Assembly (NCBI GenBank): GCA_016795365.1
Contig: JAEUHN010000054.1
Span: forward strand, 1 to 64,000
Source: Verrucomicrobiaceae bacterium
GTDB taxonomy: Bacteria > Verrucomicrobiota > Verrucomicrobiia > Verrucomicrobiales > Verrucomicrobiaceae
Direction: 5' to 3'
DNA: 64,000 nucleotides
Shown: piece after piece, positions 42,010 to 51,515 of the stretch
Position numbering within the stretch: the stretch's first letter is position 1
Layout of the letters: the number at the start of each line of letters is the position of its first letter
Notes under the pieces: model-generated
Seen by the model: only the letters and a program-made list of their open reading frames with translations
Told to the model about the DNA's origin: nothing
Database searches by the model: none
Position numbers and translations under genes: made by a program

Positions 42010-42026
42010 TTTCCTCATCCAACCAA

Positions 42027-42653
42027 ATGACCAAGAACCAACTCATCCGCATCGGCATCGGTGGCCCGGTGGGCTCCGGCAAGAGCACGTTGTGCATCCA
42101 TCTGTGCAAACATCTCCGCGACCGCTTCGACATGGCCGTGGTGACCAATGACATCTACACGCGCGAAGACGCCGAGATGCTCATCCGTCACGGCGCCCTG
42201 CCACCCGAGCGCATCCTCGGCGTCGAAACCGGCGGCTGCCCGCACACCGCGATCCGCGATGACATCGCGATGAACTTGCAAGCCATCGAAGAGATGAAGA
42301 TGCGCTTCCCGAACTTGCAGGTCATCCTCGTGGAGAGCGGTGGAGACAATCTCACCGCGACCTTTTCGCCCGAGTTGGTCGATGTGTTTATCTATGTGAT
42401 CGACGTCGCTGAAGGCGATGACATCCCGCGCAAAGGCGGTCCTGCCATTGCGCGTAGCGACCTGCTGCTGATCAACAAGATCGACCTGGCACCGTATGTC
42501 GGAGCTGACCTCGAGATGATGGCCCGCGATGCCAAGAAGGCCCGAGGCGACCGCAAGTTCATCCTCAGCGACATTCGCTCTGGCAAAGGTGTCGAGGAAC
42601 TCCACGCATGGCTCGACCACAGCGTCTTCTTCACTGACCTCGTGCCCGCGTGA
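42027..42653 (+). CDS. ureG: Urease accessory GTPase UreG
   Basis: This 208-residue SIMIBI GTPase has P-loop [10 protein letters not shown] (residues 12-21), [13 protein letters not shown], the nickel-binding Cys-Pro-His in [21 protein letters not shown], and the NKID guanine motif. It supplies energy for nickel insertion into urease. The start at 42027 ([13 protein letters not shown]) was chosen to match family length. Its stop overlaps the GTG start of ureD (GTGA). Confidence 0.97.
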   Translation: MTKNQLIRIGIGGPVGSGKSTLCIHLCKHLRDRFDMAVVTNDIYTREDAEMLIRHGALPPERILGVETGGCPHTAIRDDIAMNLQAIEEMKMRFPNLQVILVESGGDNLTATFSPELVDVFIYVIDVAEGDDIPRKGGPAIARSDLLLINKIDLAPYVGADLEMMARDAKKARGDRKFILSDIRSGKGVEELHAWLDHSVFFTDLVPA

Positions 42654-43492
42654 GCGCACCGCTCGTCAGCGCCCGCGCCGTGCGTGGTGAACTGCGCCTG
42701 CGTGCAGAACGCGATGCCACCGGACGAACGGTGCTTGCGCAACGCCATGCAGCCGGCGCCTTCCATCTCAGCAAGCCCTACTGGGACGGTCACGCGTTGA
42801 TGGTGCAATGGATCAATCCGACGGCGGGCATCTTCGCGGGCGATGTGCTGACGAGTGAAGTGAGCGTGGGTGCTGGTGCTTCGCTCATGGTTACAACGCC
42901 GAGTGCGACACGAATTCACACACGGGCTGATCGTTCCAACGCACCGGGTAGGCAGACCCAACGATTCGAAGTTGCGAACCACGGATTCCTTGAGGTGCTG
43001 CCCGAATGGTTGATTCCTCAGGCAGGTTCGGCATTCGAGCAGGTCACGACGATTCACCTCGAGGAAGGTGCTTGCCTTTTCTACGCCGAGCTGATGGCTC
43101 CAGGGCGTGTCGCCCGAGGTGAGGCGCTGGCATTCGAGCACCTCGATCTCCGGATCAAACTTCTAAGGCAAGGTCGTCTGTTGGTTCAGGAGCGTCTCTC
43201 GGTGGCGCAGGGGACGCTGTGGAAGCTACAGAATGCGGGCGGCCATGCCCTCTTTGCGGCGAGCCTCCTGGTCGTCGCTCCCGAGATTCGAAGTGTCCAT
43301 CAGCCCGAGAGCTTCAGTCGATTAGCCGCTGAGATGGGGTGTGCAGCGGGTAGCAGTTTTGTTGATGAACGAACCTTGTGTGTGCGAGTGACGAGTGCCT
43401 CAGCGATGCACCTGAGGAGGGTATGTCATGCCCTTCGCGCATCGCTGGTGCCCTGCTTGCCGGGGCTCAAGGTGAGCACGCGAAAAATCTAG
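42650..43492 (+). CDS. ureD: Urease accessory protein UreD (UreH)
   Basis: This 280-residue protein shows the UreD pattern: [84 protein letters not shown] and [12 protein letters not shown]-like [16 protein letters not shown]. It is the scaffold that contacts apo-urease in the UreDFG complex. Translation begins at a GTG overlapping the ureG stop. The final residues ([11 protein letters not shown]) are somewhat unlike the usual PRIW end, but the domain is complete. It is convergent with the dihydrolipoyl dehydrogenase gene across 53 nt. Confidence 0.92.
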   Translation: MSAPLVSARAVRGELRLRAERDATGRTVLAQRHAAGAFHLSKPYWDGHALMVQWINPTAGIFAGDVLTSEVSVGAGASLMVTTPSATRIHTRADRSNAPGRQTQRFEVANHGFLEVLPEWLIPQAGSAFEQVTTIHLEEGACLFYAELMAPGRVARGEALAFEHLDLRIKLLRQGRLLVQERLSVAQGTLWKLQNAGGHALFAASLLVVAPEIRSVHQPESFSRLAAEMGCAAGSSFVDERTLCVRVTSASAMHLRRVCHALRASLVPCLPGLKVSTRKI

Positions 43493-43545
43493 CTAAGCGC
43501 TGGATTGCTCGGGTGCTCGTGTCACTTCTGACCAGGGAGCTCCGG

Positions 43546-44922
43546 TTATACATGAATCGGATGCCCCTTGGCGACTTCGGTCGCTTCCTTGACCATTTCG
43601 GACAGGGTCGGATGGGCGTGGATGGTGGCTTCGATTTCGTCCCAGGTGGCTTCGAGGTTCATCGCAAGGCCGATCTCGGCGATCATCTCGGTGCTCTCGC
43701 TGCCGATGATGTGTGCGCCGATGATTTCACCGTGCGGCTCGCCGTAGAGGATCTTGACGAAGCCTTCGGGCTCGGCGGCGGCGAGGGCCTTGCCGCTGGC
43801 TTGATACGGGAACTTGCCGACCTTGAACTTGAGGCCCTTCTCCTTCGCGGCGCGCTCGGTGAGACCGATGCTGGCGACCTGGGGATGGCAGTAGGTGCAG
43901 CCGGGGAAAACGCCGACCTTTTTTGGTGTGTGCTTGGTGAAGATGCCTTCCACACACTGCACGGCCTCGTAACTGGCAACGTGCGCAAGCCAGGGCGGTC
44001 CGATGATGTCTCCGGCTCCGTAGATACCCTTCACGCTGGTTTGATAGCGAGCGTCTGTTTCCAGCCAGCCGCGCTCCGAAAGTTTCAGCTCGATGCCGCC
44101 GGGCAACACGGGTGAGACACCGATGGCGACGAGGGCGACCTCGGCTTCAATCGTCTCGTTGGCGGCGCCTTCGACCGTGATCTTCACGCCCTTGCCGTCT
44201 TCGCTAGTGCTGGTGATCTTGGTGTTGGTGAGGATGCGGATGCCAGCCTTGGTCAGGCTCTTTTCCAGCGTCTTGCTGACCTCAGTGTCCTCGACGGGCA
44301 GGATGTCAGGCTGCATCTCCACGACGGTCACCTTGGTGCCGTAGGCGTTGAAGAAGTAGGCGAACTCAATGCCGATCGCGCCGGCACCGATGACCACGAT
44401 GCTCTTCGGTTGCTTCTCGAGCGTCATCGCTTCCTTGCTGCCGATCACGGTCTTGCCATTGAACGGGAAGCCGGGCATCGGGCGGCTCTTCGCTCCGGTG
44501 GCGATGAGGATGTTGGCGGCGTCGTGCGTCTCCTTCTTGCCGTCCGCAGCGGTGACTTCCACCTTGCCAGCGGCAGGGATGCTCGCGGTGCCCCGCAAGT
44601 AATCGACCTTGTTCTTCTTGAACAGGAACTCGATGCCCTTGTTCAGCTTGTCGCTCACGCCACGGCTGCGGCCGATCACCTTGGACCAGTCGTAGCTGAT
44701 GCCTTCGATCTTCAAACCGAACTCCTCAGCGCGATGCGTGAGCGTGTGATACAGCTCGGCGTTCTTCAGCAGGGCTTTGGTCGGGATGCAGCCCCAGTTC
44801 AGGCAGGTGCCGCCAGCGCGATCATTCTCGACCACCGCGACTTTCTTGCCCAACTGCGCGCCACGAATGGCACCAACATATCCGGCAGGGCCGCCACCAA
44901 TCACAATCAAGTCGTAGTTCAT
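43546..44922 (-). CDS. lpdA: Dihydrolipoyl dehydrogenase (E3)
   Basis: This 458-residue flavoprotein disulfide reductase has FAD-binding GGGPAGYVGAIRGAQLG, the redox-active disulfide GGTCLNWGCIPTKALL, NAD-binding VIGAGAIGIEFAYFF, GAGDIIGPPWLAHVA and the C-terminal active-site HAHPTLSEMVKEA. It reoxidises dihydrolipoamide in 2-oxoacid dehydrogenase and glycine-cleavage complexes. No E1 or E2 genes are nearby. It is transcribed alone toward the urease operon. Confidence 0.97.
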   Translation of the reverse strand: MNYDLIVIGGGPAGYVGAIRGAQLGKKVAVVENDRAGGTCLNWGCIPTKALLKNAELYHTLTHRAEEFGLKIEGISYDWSKVIGRSRGVSDKLNKGIEFLFKKNKVDYLRGTASIPAAGKVEVTAADGKKETHDAANILIATGAKSRPMPGFPFNGKTVIGSKEAMTLEKQPKSIVVIGAGAIGIEFAYFFNAYGTKVTVVEMQPDILPVEDTEVSKTLEKSLTKAGIRILTNTKITSTSEDGKGVKITVEGAANETIEAEVALVAIGVSPVLPGGIELKLSERGWLETDARYQTSVKGIYGAGDIIGPPWLAHVASYEAVQCVEGIFTKHTPKKVGVFPGCTYCHPQVASIGLTERAAKEKGLKFKVGKFPYQASGKALAAAEPEGFVKILYGEPHGEIIGAHIIGSESTEMIAEIGLAMNLEATWDEIEATIHAHPTLSEMVKEATEVAKGHPIHV

Positions 44923-45052
44923 TCAGGTTCGAGGGTCAGGGATTTGAGGGCGGACACAAAGCAAGGCATGAGGCAAGTGCAAGCCGTCGATTCCACAGCC
45001 GAGTTCCCTGCCAAAGCAGTTTACGCCCAGACACATCGTTCTACACTTCGCC

Positions 45053-46057
45053 ATGACCATTGCCCGTCTCTTCATCTTCAGTCTCCTTGCCGTCACAGCA
45101 TTTGCCGAGCCAGCCAAGGTTGCCGTTTTGGACAAGGCAACGCTCCCCGCTCCGACGGTGCAGCGGGATGACGAGGGTGAGATCGTGATCAAGTCCGCCG
45201 CAGAAGGCACCACGGTGCTTTACACGCTGGATGGCAGCGACCCGATCGCGAATTCAAATCCCTATCTCGCTCCGATTTTCCTGCCCTGGGGCGGTCATCT
45301 CAAGGCGCGTGCGTTCTCGGCCGATCGCAAGGTGATGAGCGAGGTCGTGGAGCGGAAGTTGAATCCCGCGCCGGGCTTCAGCGCTCGACCAAGCACCGTA
45401 ATCCCTGTCACCCAGGATCGCAGCTGGCCCAGCTATGACTGGCAGAAGCGTCACGAGGCACTGGTGGCCAGTGTGCAGAAGCAGAAACCGGCCTTACTTT
45501 TCATCGGCGACTCGATCACGCACTTCTTCGGTGGCGAGAAGCTTGATCTGCCTCTGCGTGGTCCTAACACCTGGGACGAATTCTATGCGCCCCGCAACGC
45601 CGCGAACATCGGCTTTGGCTGGGACAAAACTGAGAACGTCCTGTGGCGCCTGACGCATGGTGAGATCGACAACATCGAGCCCAAGGTGGCCGTGGTAATG
45701 ATCGGCACCAACAACACAGGCACCTGCCCGGCTGGCGAGATCGTGGAGGGCATCACCGCCATCTGCCAGACCCTCAATCAAAAGCTCCAGAACACGAAGA
45801 TTCTGCTGCTCGCCATCTTCCCCCGTGGGGCGCCTGACAATCCCGCCCGCCCGAAGATTGCCGAGATCAACGCCGCACTATCGAAGCTCGATGGCAAAGA
45901 CAATGTCACCTTTCTGGACATCGGGCCGAAATTCCTGCAACCCGACGGCACCATCTCCAAAGACATCATGCCCGACCTCCTGCATCCGAATGAGAAAGGC
46001 TACCGCATCTGGGCCGAGGCGATGGAGCCGACGTTGAAGAAGTTGTTGGGGGAATGA
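45053..46057 (+). CDS. Secreted SGNH/GDSL-family hydrolase with N-terminal chitobiase-type domain
   Basis: This 334-residue protein has a signal peptide (MTIARLFIFSLLAVTAFA), a CHB/HEX-type accessory domain (about residues 30-105, VLYTLDGSDPIANSNPYLAP) and an SGNH hydrolase domain (about 130-330). Block I is LLFIGDSITHFF, block III is VMIGTNNTG and block V is DLLHPNEKGYRIWAEAM, giving the Ser-Asn-Asp-His set. Such enzymes deacetylate or de-esterify polysaccharides such as xylan or platelet-activating-factor-like substrates. It may work with other secreted carbohydrate-active proteins of this window. Confidence 0.88.
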   Translation: MTIARLFIFSLLAVTAFAEPAKVAVLDKATLPAPTVQRDDEGEIVIKSAAEGTTVLYTLDGSDPIANSNPYLAPIFLPWGGHLKARAFSADRKVMSEVVERKLNPAPGFSARPSTVIPVTQDRSWPSYDWQKRHEALVASVQKQKPALLFIGDSITHFFGGEKLDLPLRGPNTWDEFYAPRNAANIGFGWDKTENVLWRLTHGEIDNIEPKVAVVMIGTNNTGTCPAGEIVEGITAICQTLNQKLQNTKILLLAIFPRGAPDNPARPKIAEINAALSKLDGKDNVTFLDIGPKFLQPDGTISKDIMPDLLHPNEKGYRIWAEAMEPTLKKLLGE

Positions 46058-46085
46058 TCCTCGTGAAAAGTGGTGTCCACACACG

Positions 46086-46334
46086 TTGGATCGCCCTGGA
46101 AGCTGTATCCTTGATGAAGCACATGGAGGCATCACGTTTGACGATCTGAATCCCGCAAATCCGACTGATCAAGCATTGGTGAACCAAGTTCGACGGCTGA
46201 TGGATTCCTGCCTTGATCCAGACATCGACTGGCGCACGGCCAACGTCAAAGTAGGCGACGGTAAAGGCCTGCTGGCAGAGGTGTTCGTCGTGACCACCTC
46301 AACGAAGAGTTACCTCGTTCTCTGGGTCTTCTAA
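46086..46334 (+). CDS. Hypothetical small protein
   Basis: The frame encodes 82 residues from a TTG start (MDRPGSCILDEAHGGITFDD) to a TAA at 46332-46334, ending KSYLVLWVF. Composition is protein-like (RRLMDSCLDPDIDWRTANVK), but no family is recognised and the start is not an ATG. The frame is open further upstream into the end of the SGNH hydrolase gene. It fills most of the 330-bp gap between the hydrolase and the PEP-CTERM gene; nothing else was seen there. Confidence 0.35.
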   Translation: MDRPGSCILDEAHGGITFDDLNPANPTDQALVNQVRRLMDSCLDPDIDWRTANVKVGDGKGLLAEVFVVTTSTKSYLVLWVF

Positions 46335-46387
46335 GCGCTTGTCCGGCAAATCATTCGAAGGGCCAGCACGTTCTGACTCCCTGCTTG

Positions 46388-47113
46388 TCATCGCCGACGG
46401 CGTCGGAGCTGAATCATGCATGCGACGGTGATCAACAGCGCGCTGCCAGGCTCGGGCAAAGCCACGAGGGAGGCACCATCCAGCACGATGGAGGTGGAGG
46501 TCGTTGCATTCGTGCTCATCGTCAGCACACCGTCCGTGGTCGTGGGGGTGAAGGTGTAGCAATACTGCTGCCACGGGATGGCGCTCAGGGTCGTGTCCGA
46601 CCACGCGGCATTCCCAGCCAGTGTGTAGGAAATCAGATCTGTGGAACCCCCATTGGGTGTCCATTCGAAGCGCAACGTCTGGTCAGTGCTGTCCGCTGCG
46701 GCCGCCCAGACACACATCTGGTAGGTCTGGCCCACTACCAGACCGTTAAGGTGCGCCGTGGTTCCCCAGCTGTCGCCATAGACCAAGTTGAAACAAACGT
46801 CCTTTCCACTCAGGTAAAGGTAGTGGTTCCCATCATAGGCAGCGCTGCTCTCCACCCAGTAGGCCGCGTTCAGATCGGTCTGATACCAGCCCGCCAGCCA
46901 GGGTGAGAAGGGCAGGGAGTGGAACGTGGGGCTCACTGACTCGTGGCCAGCATTCAAATCCTGCGCCAGACCTCCCGCAAAACTGAGGCTGCCAGAGAAG
47001 ATGCCGTTTTCATAGCCACCATTGATGTCTAAGCCCTGCGCCTGCACTGGGCTGGTCAGGGTGAAGGCAAGGCTGGCGATCAGTAGAATTGAGAGAGAGA
47101 CGAAGTGTTTCAT
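46388..47113 (-). CDS. Small PEP-CTERM secreted protein
   Basis: This 241-residue protein has a signal peptide (MKHFVSLSILLIASLAFTLTSPVQA) and ends LPEPGSALLITVACMIQ followed by five or more arginines, a PEP-CTERM sorting signal. The middle (WLAGWYQTDLNAAYWVESSA, DGNHYLYLSGKDVCFNLVYG, GQTYQMCVWAAA, RFEWTPNG) looks like a carbohydrate-binding-module or jelly-roll-like domain of the type found in choice-of-anchor proteins. It should be exported and handled by exosortase. The start at 47113 was chosen for the signal peptide. Confidence 0.85.
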   Translation of the reverse strand: MKHFVSLSILLIASLAFTLTSPVQAQGLDINGGYENGIFSGSLSFAGGLAQDLNAGHESVSPTFHSLPFSPWLAGWYQTDLNAAYWVESSAAYDGNHYLYLSGKDVCFNLVYGDSWGTTAHLNGLVVGQTYQMCVWAAAADSTDQTLRFEWTPNGGSTDLISYTLAGNAAWSDTTLSAIPWQQYCYTFTPTTTDGVLTMSTNATTSTSIVLDGASLVALPEPGSALLITVACMIQLRRRRR

Positions 47114-47416
47114 GGAATGTCTATAAATTATTAAAATCATAGGTCGAATCAAGTGCATTCTTGGGTGATTGATTGAGTATAAGTCATTCAAACCAACATG
47201 TTCGTCGTAAGCGGATTTAACAAAAACATTTTCTTAATCTGAAAAAAGAGTGCGCGCGAGGCATGGAGTTAGTCCCAGCCTAACAACGTGCGCATTGAGG
47301 TGGCCCCATCGCGCCTTCGTAATCACTGACCTGACCGATCTCGATGCCTTCTGATGGCATGCACGATCATTTAACCGTCGCTGTGATTGCGTAAATGGCA
47401 GTGTCGAAGGGAGCAA
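47114..47416. other. AT-rich intergenic spacer upstream of the small PEP-CTERM gene
   Basis: This 303-bp stretch lies between the PEP-CTERM start and the end of the NtrC-like gene. The part nearest the PEP-CTERM gene (47114-47250) is markedly more AT-rich than its surroundings and probably holds the promoter, but no clear -35/-10 pair or sigma-54 site was recognised. No coding sequence is evident. Confidence 0.5.
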
Positions 47417-48832
47417 TTAGGCGTCCTTTCGCTTTCGAATCAGGAGATCCATTTCCGCCATCTTTCGCTGCATGGTGCGGCGGCTGATGCCAAGAAGCTC
47501 GGCGGCTTCGGTTCGATTGTTGTGCGTTCGGCGCAAAGCTTCTTCGATGAAGCGGCGCTCCATCTTCTCGAGATTGAGGTCCAGAGGCGCCACCTCATTG
47601 GCAGGACCCGTGGTGGTCTTGTTTTGTGGTGAAAGGCGGGGGGCCGCGAAACCACCGCCAGAAAGATAAGCCGGCAAATGCTTGAGCATCACACGTGAGC
47701 TGTTGCTCATCACCACGCCGTGCTCGATGGCCGTGCGCAGTTCGCGCACATTGCCTGGCCAGTCATAGGACATCATGGCTGGCAGTGCGTCGTCACCGAG
47801 GGGCTTCGCGGCCTTGCCATTGGCCGCAGACATCTCCTTGAGGAAGTGCTCGGTGAGAATCGGAATGTCGCTCTTGCGATCGCGCAAAGGCGGCATGTGG
47901 ATCGTTACCACGCGCAGTCGCCAGTAGAGATCCTCGCGGAACTTGCCCTCTTCGACCATCTTCGCGAGGTCCTTGTTTGTGGCTGCTACCACACGCACAT
48001 CGACCTTGATCGGTTTGCTGCTGCCCACCCGTTCGATGGTCTGCTCACCCAGGGCGCGCAGCAGTTTCACCTGCGTGCTGGCATCAATCTCGCCAATCTC
48101 ATCAAGCACCAGCGTGCCACCATCAGCCAGCTCGAAGCGGCCGATACGTTTTTCGCTGGCTCCGGTGAAAGCTCCTTTTTCATGGCCGAACAACTCGCTC
48201 TCCAGTAACTGCGGCGAAAGTGCCGCGCAGTGAACCACGACCAGCTTTGTGGGCGGACGACCGCTGAGGTTGTGAATCGCGCGTGCGACCAGTTCCTTGC
48301 CCGTGCCGCTCTCGCCTTCAATCAACACTGTGGCACGTGTGGGGGATACCTGTTCGATGGTCTCCAGGATGGGTTTCATCACTTCGGCCTGCCCGAGGAT
48401 GCCCTGCACCGAGTATTTGCGCTCGACTTGTTTCTTGAGCGCGACGTTTTCCGTCTCCAGCTTGCGGCTGCGCAGCGCCCGCTTGATCAGCAGTTCCACC
48501 TCATCAAGATTCAACGGCTTGGTGACAAAGTGATACGCTCCTCGTCGCATCGCTTCGACAGCGGTATCTACGCTGCCATACGCCGTCATCATGATGCACA
48601 CGGGAGGCTTTGGCGTCCGCAACGCATCATCGAGCAGCTTCATGCCGTCGTCGCCTCCCAGGCGGAGATCTGTCAGCATCACGTCCACCTGCTCGTTCTT
48701 GAGCACCTCCATTGCCTGTGCGGCGTCGGCGGCCACATAGACGTCGAAATCATCCTCCAGCGACAGTCTCAGGCCATCGCGCGTGTGCTTCTCGTCATCA
48801 ACGATGAGGATGGTGGCGGGATCGTAAGTCAT
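47417..48832 (-). CDS. Sigma-54-dependent response regulator, NtrC-like
   Basis: This 471-residue protein has a receiver domain (residues 7-120; VDVMLTDLRLGG with phospho-Asp), AAA+ domain (about 140-375; GESGTGKE, ELFGHEKGAFTGA, GGTLVLDEIGE) and a Fis-type DNA-binding domain (EAAELLGISRRTMQRKM). It should activate sigma-54 promoters. The gene for a soluble PAS histidine kinase lies 214 nt upstream on the same strand, giving an NtrB/NtrC-like pair. It is a candidate activator for the sigma-54-type promoters of the nitrogen island, which is inference. The start at 48832 (MTYDPATILIVDDE) fits the receiver domain. Confidence 0.93.
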   Translation of the reverse strand: MTYDPATILIVDDEKHTRDGLRLSLEDDFDVYVAADAAQAMEVLKNEQVDVMLTDLRLGGDDGMKLLDDALRTPKPPVCIMMTAYGSVDTAVEAMRRGAYHFVTKPLNLDEVELLIKRALRSRKLETENVALKKQVERKYSVQGILGQAEVMKPILETIEQVSPTRATVLIEGESGTGKELVARAIHNLSGRPPTKLVVVHCAALSPQLLESELFGHEKGAFTGASEKRIGRFELADGGTLVLDEIGEIDASTQVKLLRALGEQTIERVGSSKPIKVDVRVVAATNKDLAKMVEEGKFREDLYWRLRVVTIHMPPLRDRKSDIPILTEHFLKEMSAANGKAAKPLGDDALPAMMSYDWPGNVRELRTAIEHGVVMSNSSRVMLKHLPAYLSGGGFAAPRLSPQNKTTTGPANEVAPLDLNLEKMERRFIEEALRRTHNNRTEAAELLGISRRTMQRKMAEMDLLIRKRKDA

Positions 48833-49046
48833 GAGGGATGGAAGTGGCTGCACATTCCACGGCATGAACGATTGATCAACCCCTGGTGAAAGGCATCGGG
48901 AACAAGGGGTGTTTTCGCTTGTGGAAGGCTGGTCTGAATTGATCGCTGCGAGCACGAGTGGACGCCGTCGGCATTGTTCCTTCGACGGCACTTAGAGTCT
49001 GTGGGCGTGTGCACCAATGCGACGTCAGGCGCGGCTTTGAGGCGAG

Positions 49047-50189
49047 TCAATCGTCGCCTGCCTGCAACATGCGGACCTTTTTCTCCACCAGAGGAAGGAA
49101 GATGGTGACTTTGGTGCCCTGGCCTTCGCGGCTTTCGATGTCGATCTCGCCGCCGTGCTCGCGAATGATGCGGCGGACGATGAGAAGGCCGAGCCCGGTG
49201 CCGGTTTTCCGGGTGGTGAAAAAAGGCTGGAAGAGATTGCCCATGTGCTCGCGGCTGATGCCTTTGCCGCTGTCCTGGAAGCTGACGATCACCTCGTTGT
49301 CGTTGTAGGTGCTCATGACGGTGAGCTTGCCGCCTTCGGGCATGGCCTGGCAGGCATTGCGGATGAGGTTGTAGAAGGCCTGCTTCAACTGATTGGCATC
49401 CACGGGCATGTTGGGCACGTCGGCGCGAAGTTCGAGCTTGAGCTTCACATGGTGCTGCTCGAGTTCGGGTTTGAGGAAGCGGGAGGTCTCTTGAATCAGC
49501 TCGTTGAGGTTGGCTCGCAACAGATGGGGATGCGTGGGCCGGATGGCGGCGAGGAACTGGCTGATGATGAAGTCCAGGCGCTTGATCTCGCCCAGGGCCA
49601 CGTCGAGGGGCTTTTGCAGCTTGTCTGCGCCCTTGCCCATCTTTTTGAGCTGCCTCTCCATGAGTTGAAGATGGATGGTGAGGCTGTTCAAGGGGTTGCC
49701 CAGTTCGTGGGCGACGCCCGCCGCGAGCATCGTCAGCGCGGTGATGCGTTCGCTTTCGATCTTCTCCTCCGTGAGCTTGCGGGTCTGGGTGATGTCGCGA
49801 ATCAGCATCACAAAGCCCGCCTCATGCGTGTCGTCGATGGCGGTGATGTAGAAGTTGAGGAAGCGGTTCTCGGGATAGAAAACCTCGAGATCGCGGCTGA
49901 CGACGGTGCCTGGCTTGCGCAGTTCTTTCCAGTCGAGTCCGCGCACGCCTTCGGCGAGTTGTTTGCCAACGACTTGTTCGGCTTCGAACCCGAAGAGATG
50001 GCAGGCGGCGCGATTGACGTAGGTGACGTGGCCTTCGTGGTCGAGCAGGATGACGCCTTCCTGCAAAGCCTGGAAGACTTTCTCCAGCAGGCCTTTTTCC
50101 CGGAGCAGTTCAGCGAGGAAATGCTGCACCTCGCCGGGTTCGAGGCGGTCCATGCGTTTGATGAGCTTGTCAAAGAAGCCGGATTTCAT
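49047..50189 (-). CDS. Soluble PAS-domain sensor histidine kinase, NtrB-like
   Basis: This 380-residue kinase has no membrane helices. It contains a PAS domain (about residues 38-135, VFQALQEGVILLDHEGHVTY and FVMLIRDITQTRKL), a HisKA domain with GVAHELGNPLNSLTIH, and HATPase motifs NLIRNACQAM, DSGKGIS and TGTGLGL. This is the layout of NtrB and similar cytosolic nitrogen or redox sensors. The NtrC-like regulator gene follows on the same strand. The first ATG is used; nothing suggests a later start. Confidence 0.92.
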   Translation of the reverse strand: MKSGFFDKLIKRMDRLEPGEVQHFLAELLREKGLLEKVFQALQEGVILLDHEGHVTYVNRAACHLFGFEAEQVVGKQLAEGVRGLDWKELRKPGTVVSRDLEVFYPENRFLNFYITAIDDTHEAGFVMLIRDITQTRKLTEEKIESERITALTMLAAGVAHELGNPLNSLTIHLQLMERQLKKMGKGADKLQKPLDVALGEIKRLDFIISQFLAAIRPTHPHLLRANLNELIQETSRFLKPELEQHHVKLKLELRADVPNMPVDANQLKQAFYNLIRNACQAMPEGGKLTVMSTYNDNEVIVSFQDSGKGISREHMGNLFQPFFTTRKTGTGLGLLIVRRIIREHGGEIDIESREGQGTKVTIFLPLVEKKVRMLQAGDD

Positions 50190-50259
50190 GAATAGAAGGT
50201 GGGTTGCGTCGGGGCGGATCGTGAGGTTGGTGACTGCCGGAAATCAAGAACCGAAACTC

Positions 50260-50592
50260 ATGAACGCCGAATCCATCCTGATCGTCCTGGTAACGTTTCC
50301 TGACATCGACAAGGCGCGAGAGCTTGGCGCGGCGATGGTGGAATCGCAACTCGCCGCCTGTGTGAATCTCGTGCCCGCCATCGAGTCCATCTACCGATGG
50401 CAGGGAGCGGTGCAACGAGACGCCGAGGTGCTGGCGATTTTCAAGACGACGGCGACGCTTTGGCCTGCCTTCGAGCAGGGGATCAAGGCGGGCCATCCCT
50501 ACGAGGTGCCGGAGATCGTGGCCTTAAAGGCAGAGGCCGTTAGCGAGGCGTATGCTCGCTGGGTGGGTGGGGTTGTGAGAAGTGAAAAGTGA
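50260..50592 (+). CDS. cutA: CutA-like divalent-cation tolerance protein
   Basis: This 110-residue protein matches CutA1: ILIVLVTFPDIDKARELGAA, VESQLAACVNLVPAIESIYRW, EVLAIFKTTATLWPAFEQGI and HPYEVPEIVALKAEAVSEAYARW. The small trimeric protein is linked to copper and divalent-metal tolerance, though its molecular role is unclear. It is divergent from the histidine kinase gene across 70 nt. The start at 50260 gives MNAESILIVLV; the frame continues upstream without family similarity. Confidence 0.93.
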   Translation: MNAESILIVLVTFPDIDKARELGAAMVESQLAACVNLVPAIESIYRWQGAVQRDAEVLAIFKTTATLWPAFEQGIKAGHPYEVPEIVALKAEAVSEAYARWVGGVVRSEK

Positions 50593-50649
50593 GAAGCGCA
50601 ACTCGCCACGCATCTCCACCTCTATACTTCTATACTCGTCCACAAAACC

Positions 50650-51435
50650 TCACGCCACGTCGTCCACGATGGCGTGCTTCTTTTTGGCCTTGAGGTTGAG
50701 CATCTCGACGAAGACGGAGAAGCCCATGGCGAAATAGACGTAGCCTTTGGGGATGTGGAAGTGGAGGCCTTCACCGATGAGGGCGGTGCCGATCATGAGG
50801 AGGAAGCTGAGGGCCAGCATCTTCACGGTGGGGTGCTTGTTGACGAAGTCACTGACGGCTCCGGCGAAGATCATCATGAAGCCGACAGCGATCATGACCG
50901 CGATGACCATGATGCCAATGTGCTGGGCCATGCCCACGGCGGTGATCACGGAGTCAAGCGAGAAGACGATGTCGAGGATGGCGATCTGCACGAGCACCGC
51001 TCCGAAGGCGGCCCCTGCGCCCACGCTGCTCCGCACTTCGCCTTCGGGATCGCCTTCCAGCTTCTCGTGGATTTCCTTGGTGCTCTTGTAGATGAGAAAG
51101 AGGCCGCCGAAAATAAGGACCAGATCCTTGCCGGTGATTTCCTGTTGGAGAATGGTGAAAAGCGGCTTGGTGAGGGACATCACCCAGGTGATCGAGAGCA
51201 GCAGCAGGATGCGCGTGACCATCGCCAGGGCCAGGCCGAGGAAGCGACCACGGGGGCGGTCTTTCTCGGGCAGCTTGTCCACGAGGATCGAGATGAAGAC
51301 GATGTTGTCGATGCCAAGCACAATCTCCAGCACGGCGAGGGTGAGGAGGGCAATCCAGGCCTCAGGGCTGTTAACCCAGGAGAAGTCGAGGACGTTGAGG
51401 TTGGTGGTGGCAGCAGCGGTAGCGTTGGCAATCAT
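50650..51435 (-). CDS. TerC-family integral membrane protein
   Basis: This 261-residue protein has about seven membrane segments and the two TerC acidic motifs, VLEIVLGIDNIVFISI (first helix) and DIVFSLDSVITAVGMAQ (about residue 160). A cytosolic loop with EIHEKLEGDPEGE lies between them. TerC proteins are implicated in tellurium resistance and in manganese export during metal loading of exported proteins. It stands alone on the minus strand, with convergent cutA 57 nt away. Confidence 0.93.
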   Translation of the reverse strand: MIANATAAATTNLNVLDFSWVNSPEAWIALLTLAVLEIVLGIDNIVFISILVDKLPEKDRPRGRFLGLALAMVTRILLLLSITWVMSLTKPLFTILQQEITGKDLVLIFGGLFLIYKSTKEIHEKLEGDPEGEVRSSVGAGAAFGAVLVQIAILDIVFSLDSVITAVGMAQHIGIMVIAVMIAVGFMMIFAGAVSDFVNKHPTVKMLALSFLLMIGTALIGEGLHFHIPKGYVYFAMGFSVFVEMLNLKAKKKHAIVDDVA

Positions 51436-51515
51436 CGGGCGGCGATAGTAGTGAGGTCAGGGGATTTGGCAAATCATGGGCCGCAAGCCTGCCGGAGCAC
51501 CGCAGCAGACGCTCG

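Noticed and set aside
46056-46154. 32-codon frame overlapping the SGNH hydrolase stop by ATGA
   Set aside because: It ends after 32 codons without recognisable features; the alternative frame at 46086-46334 is longer and more protein-like.
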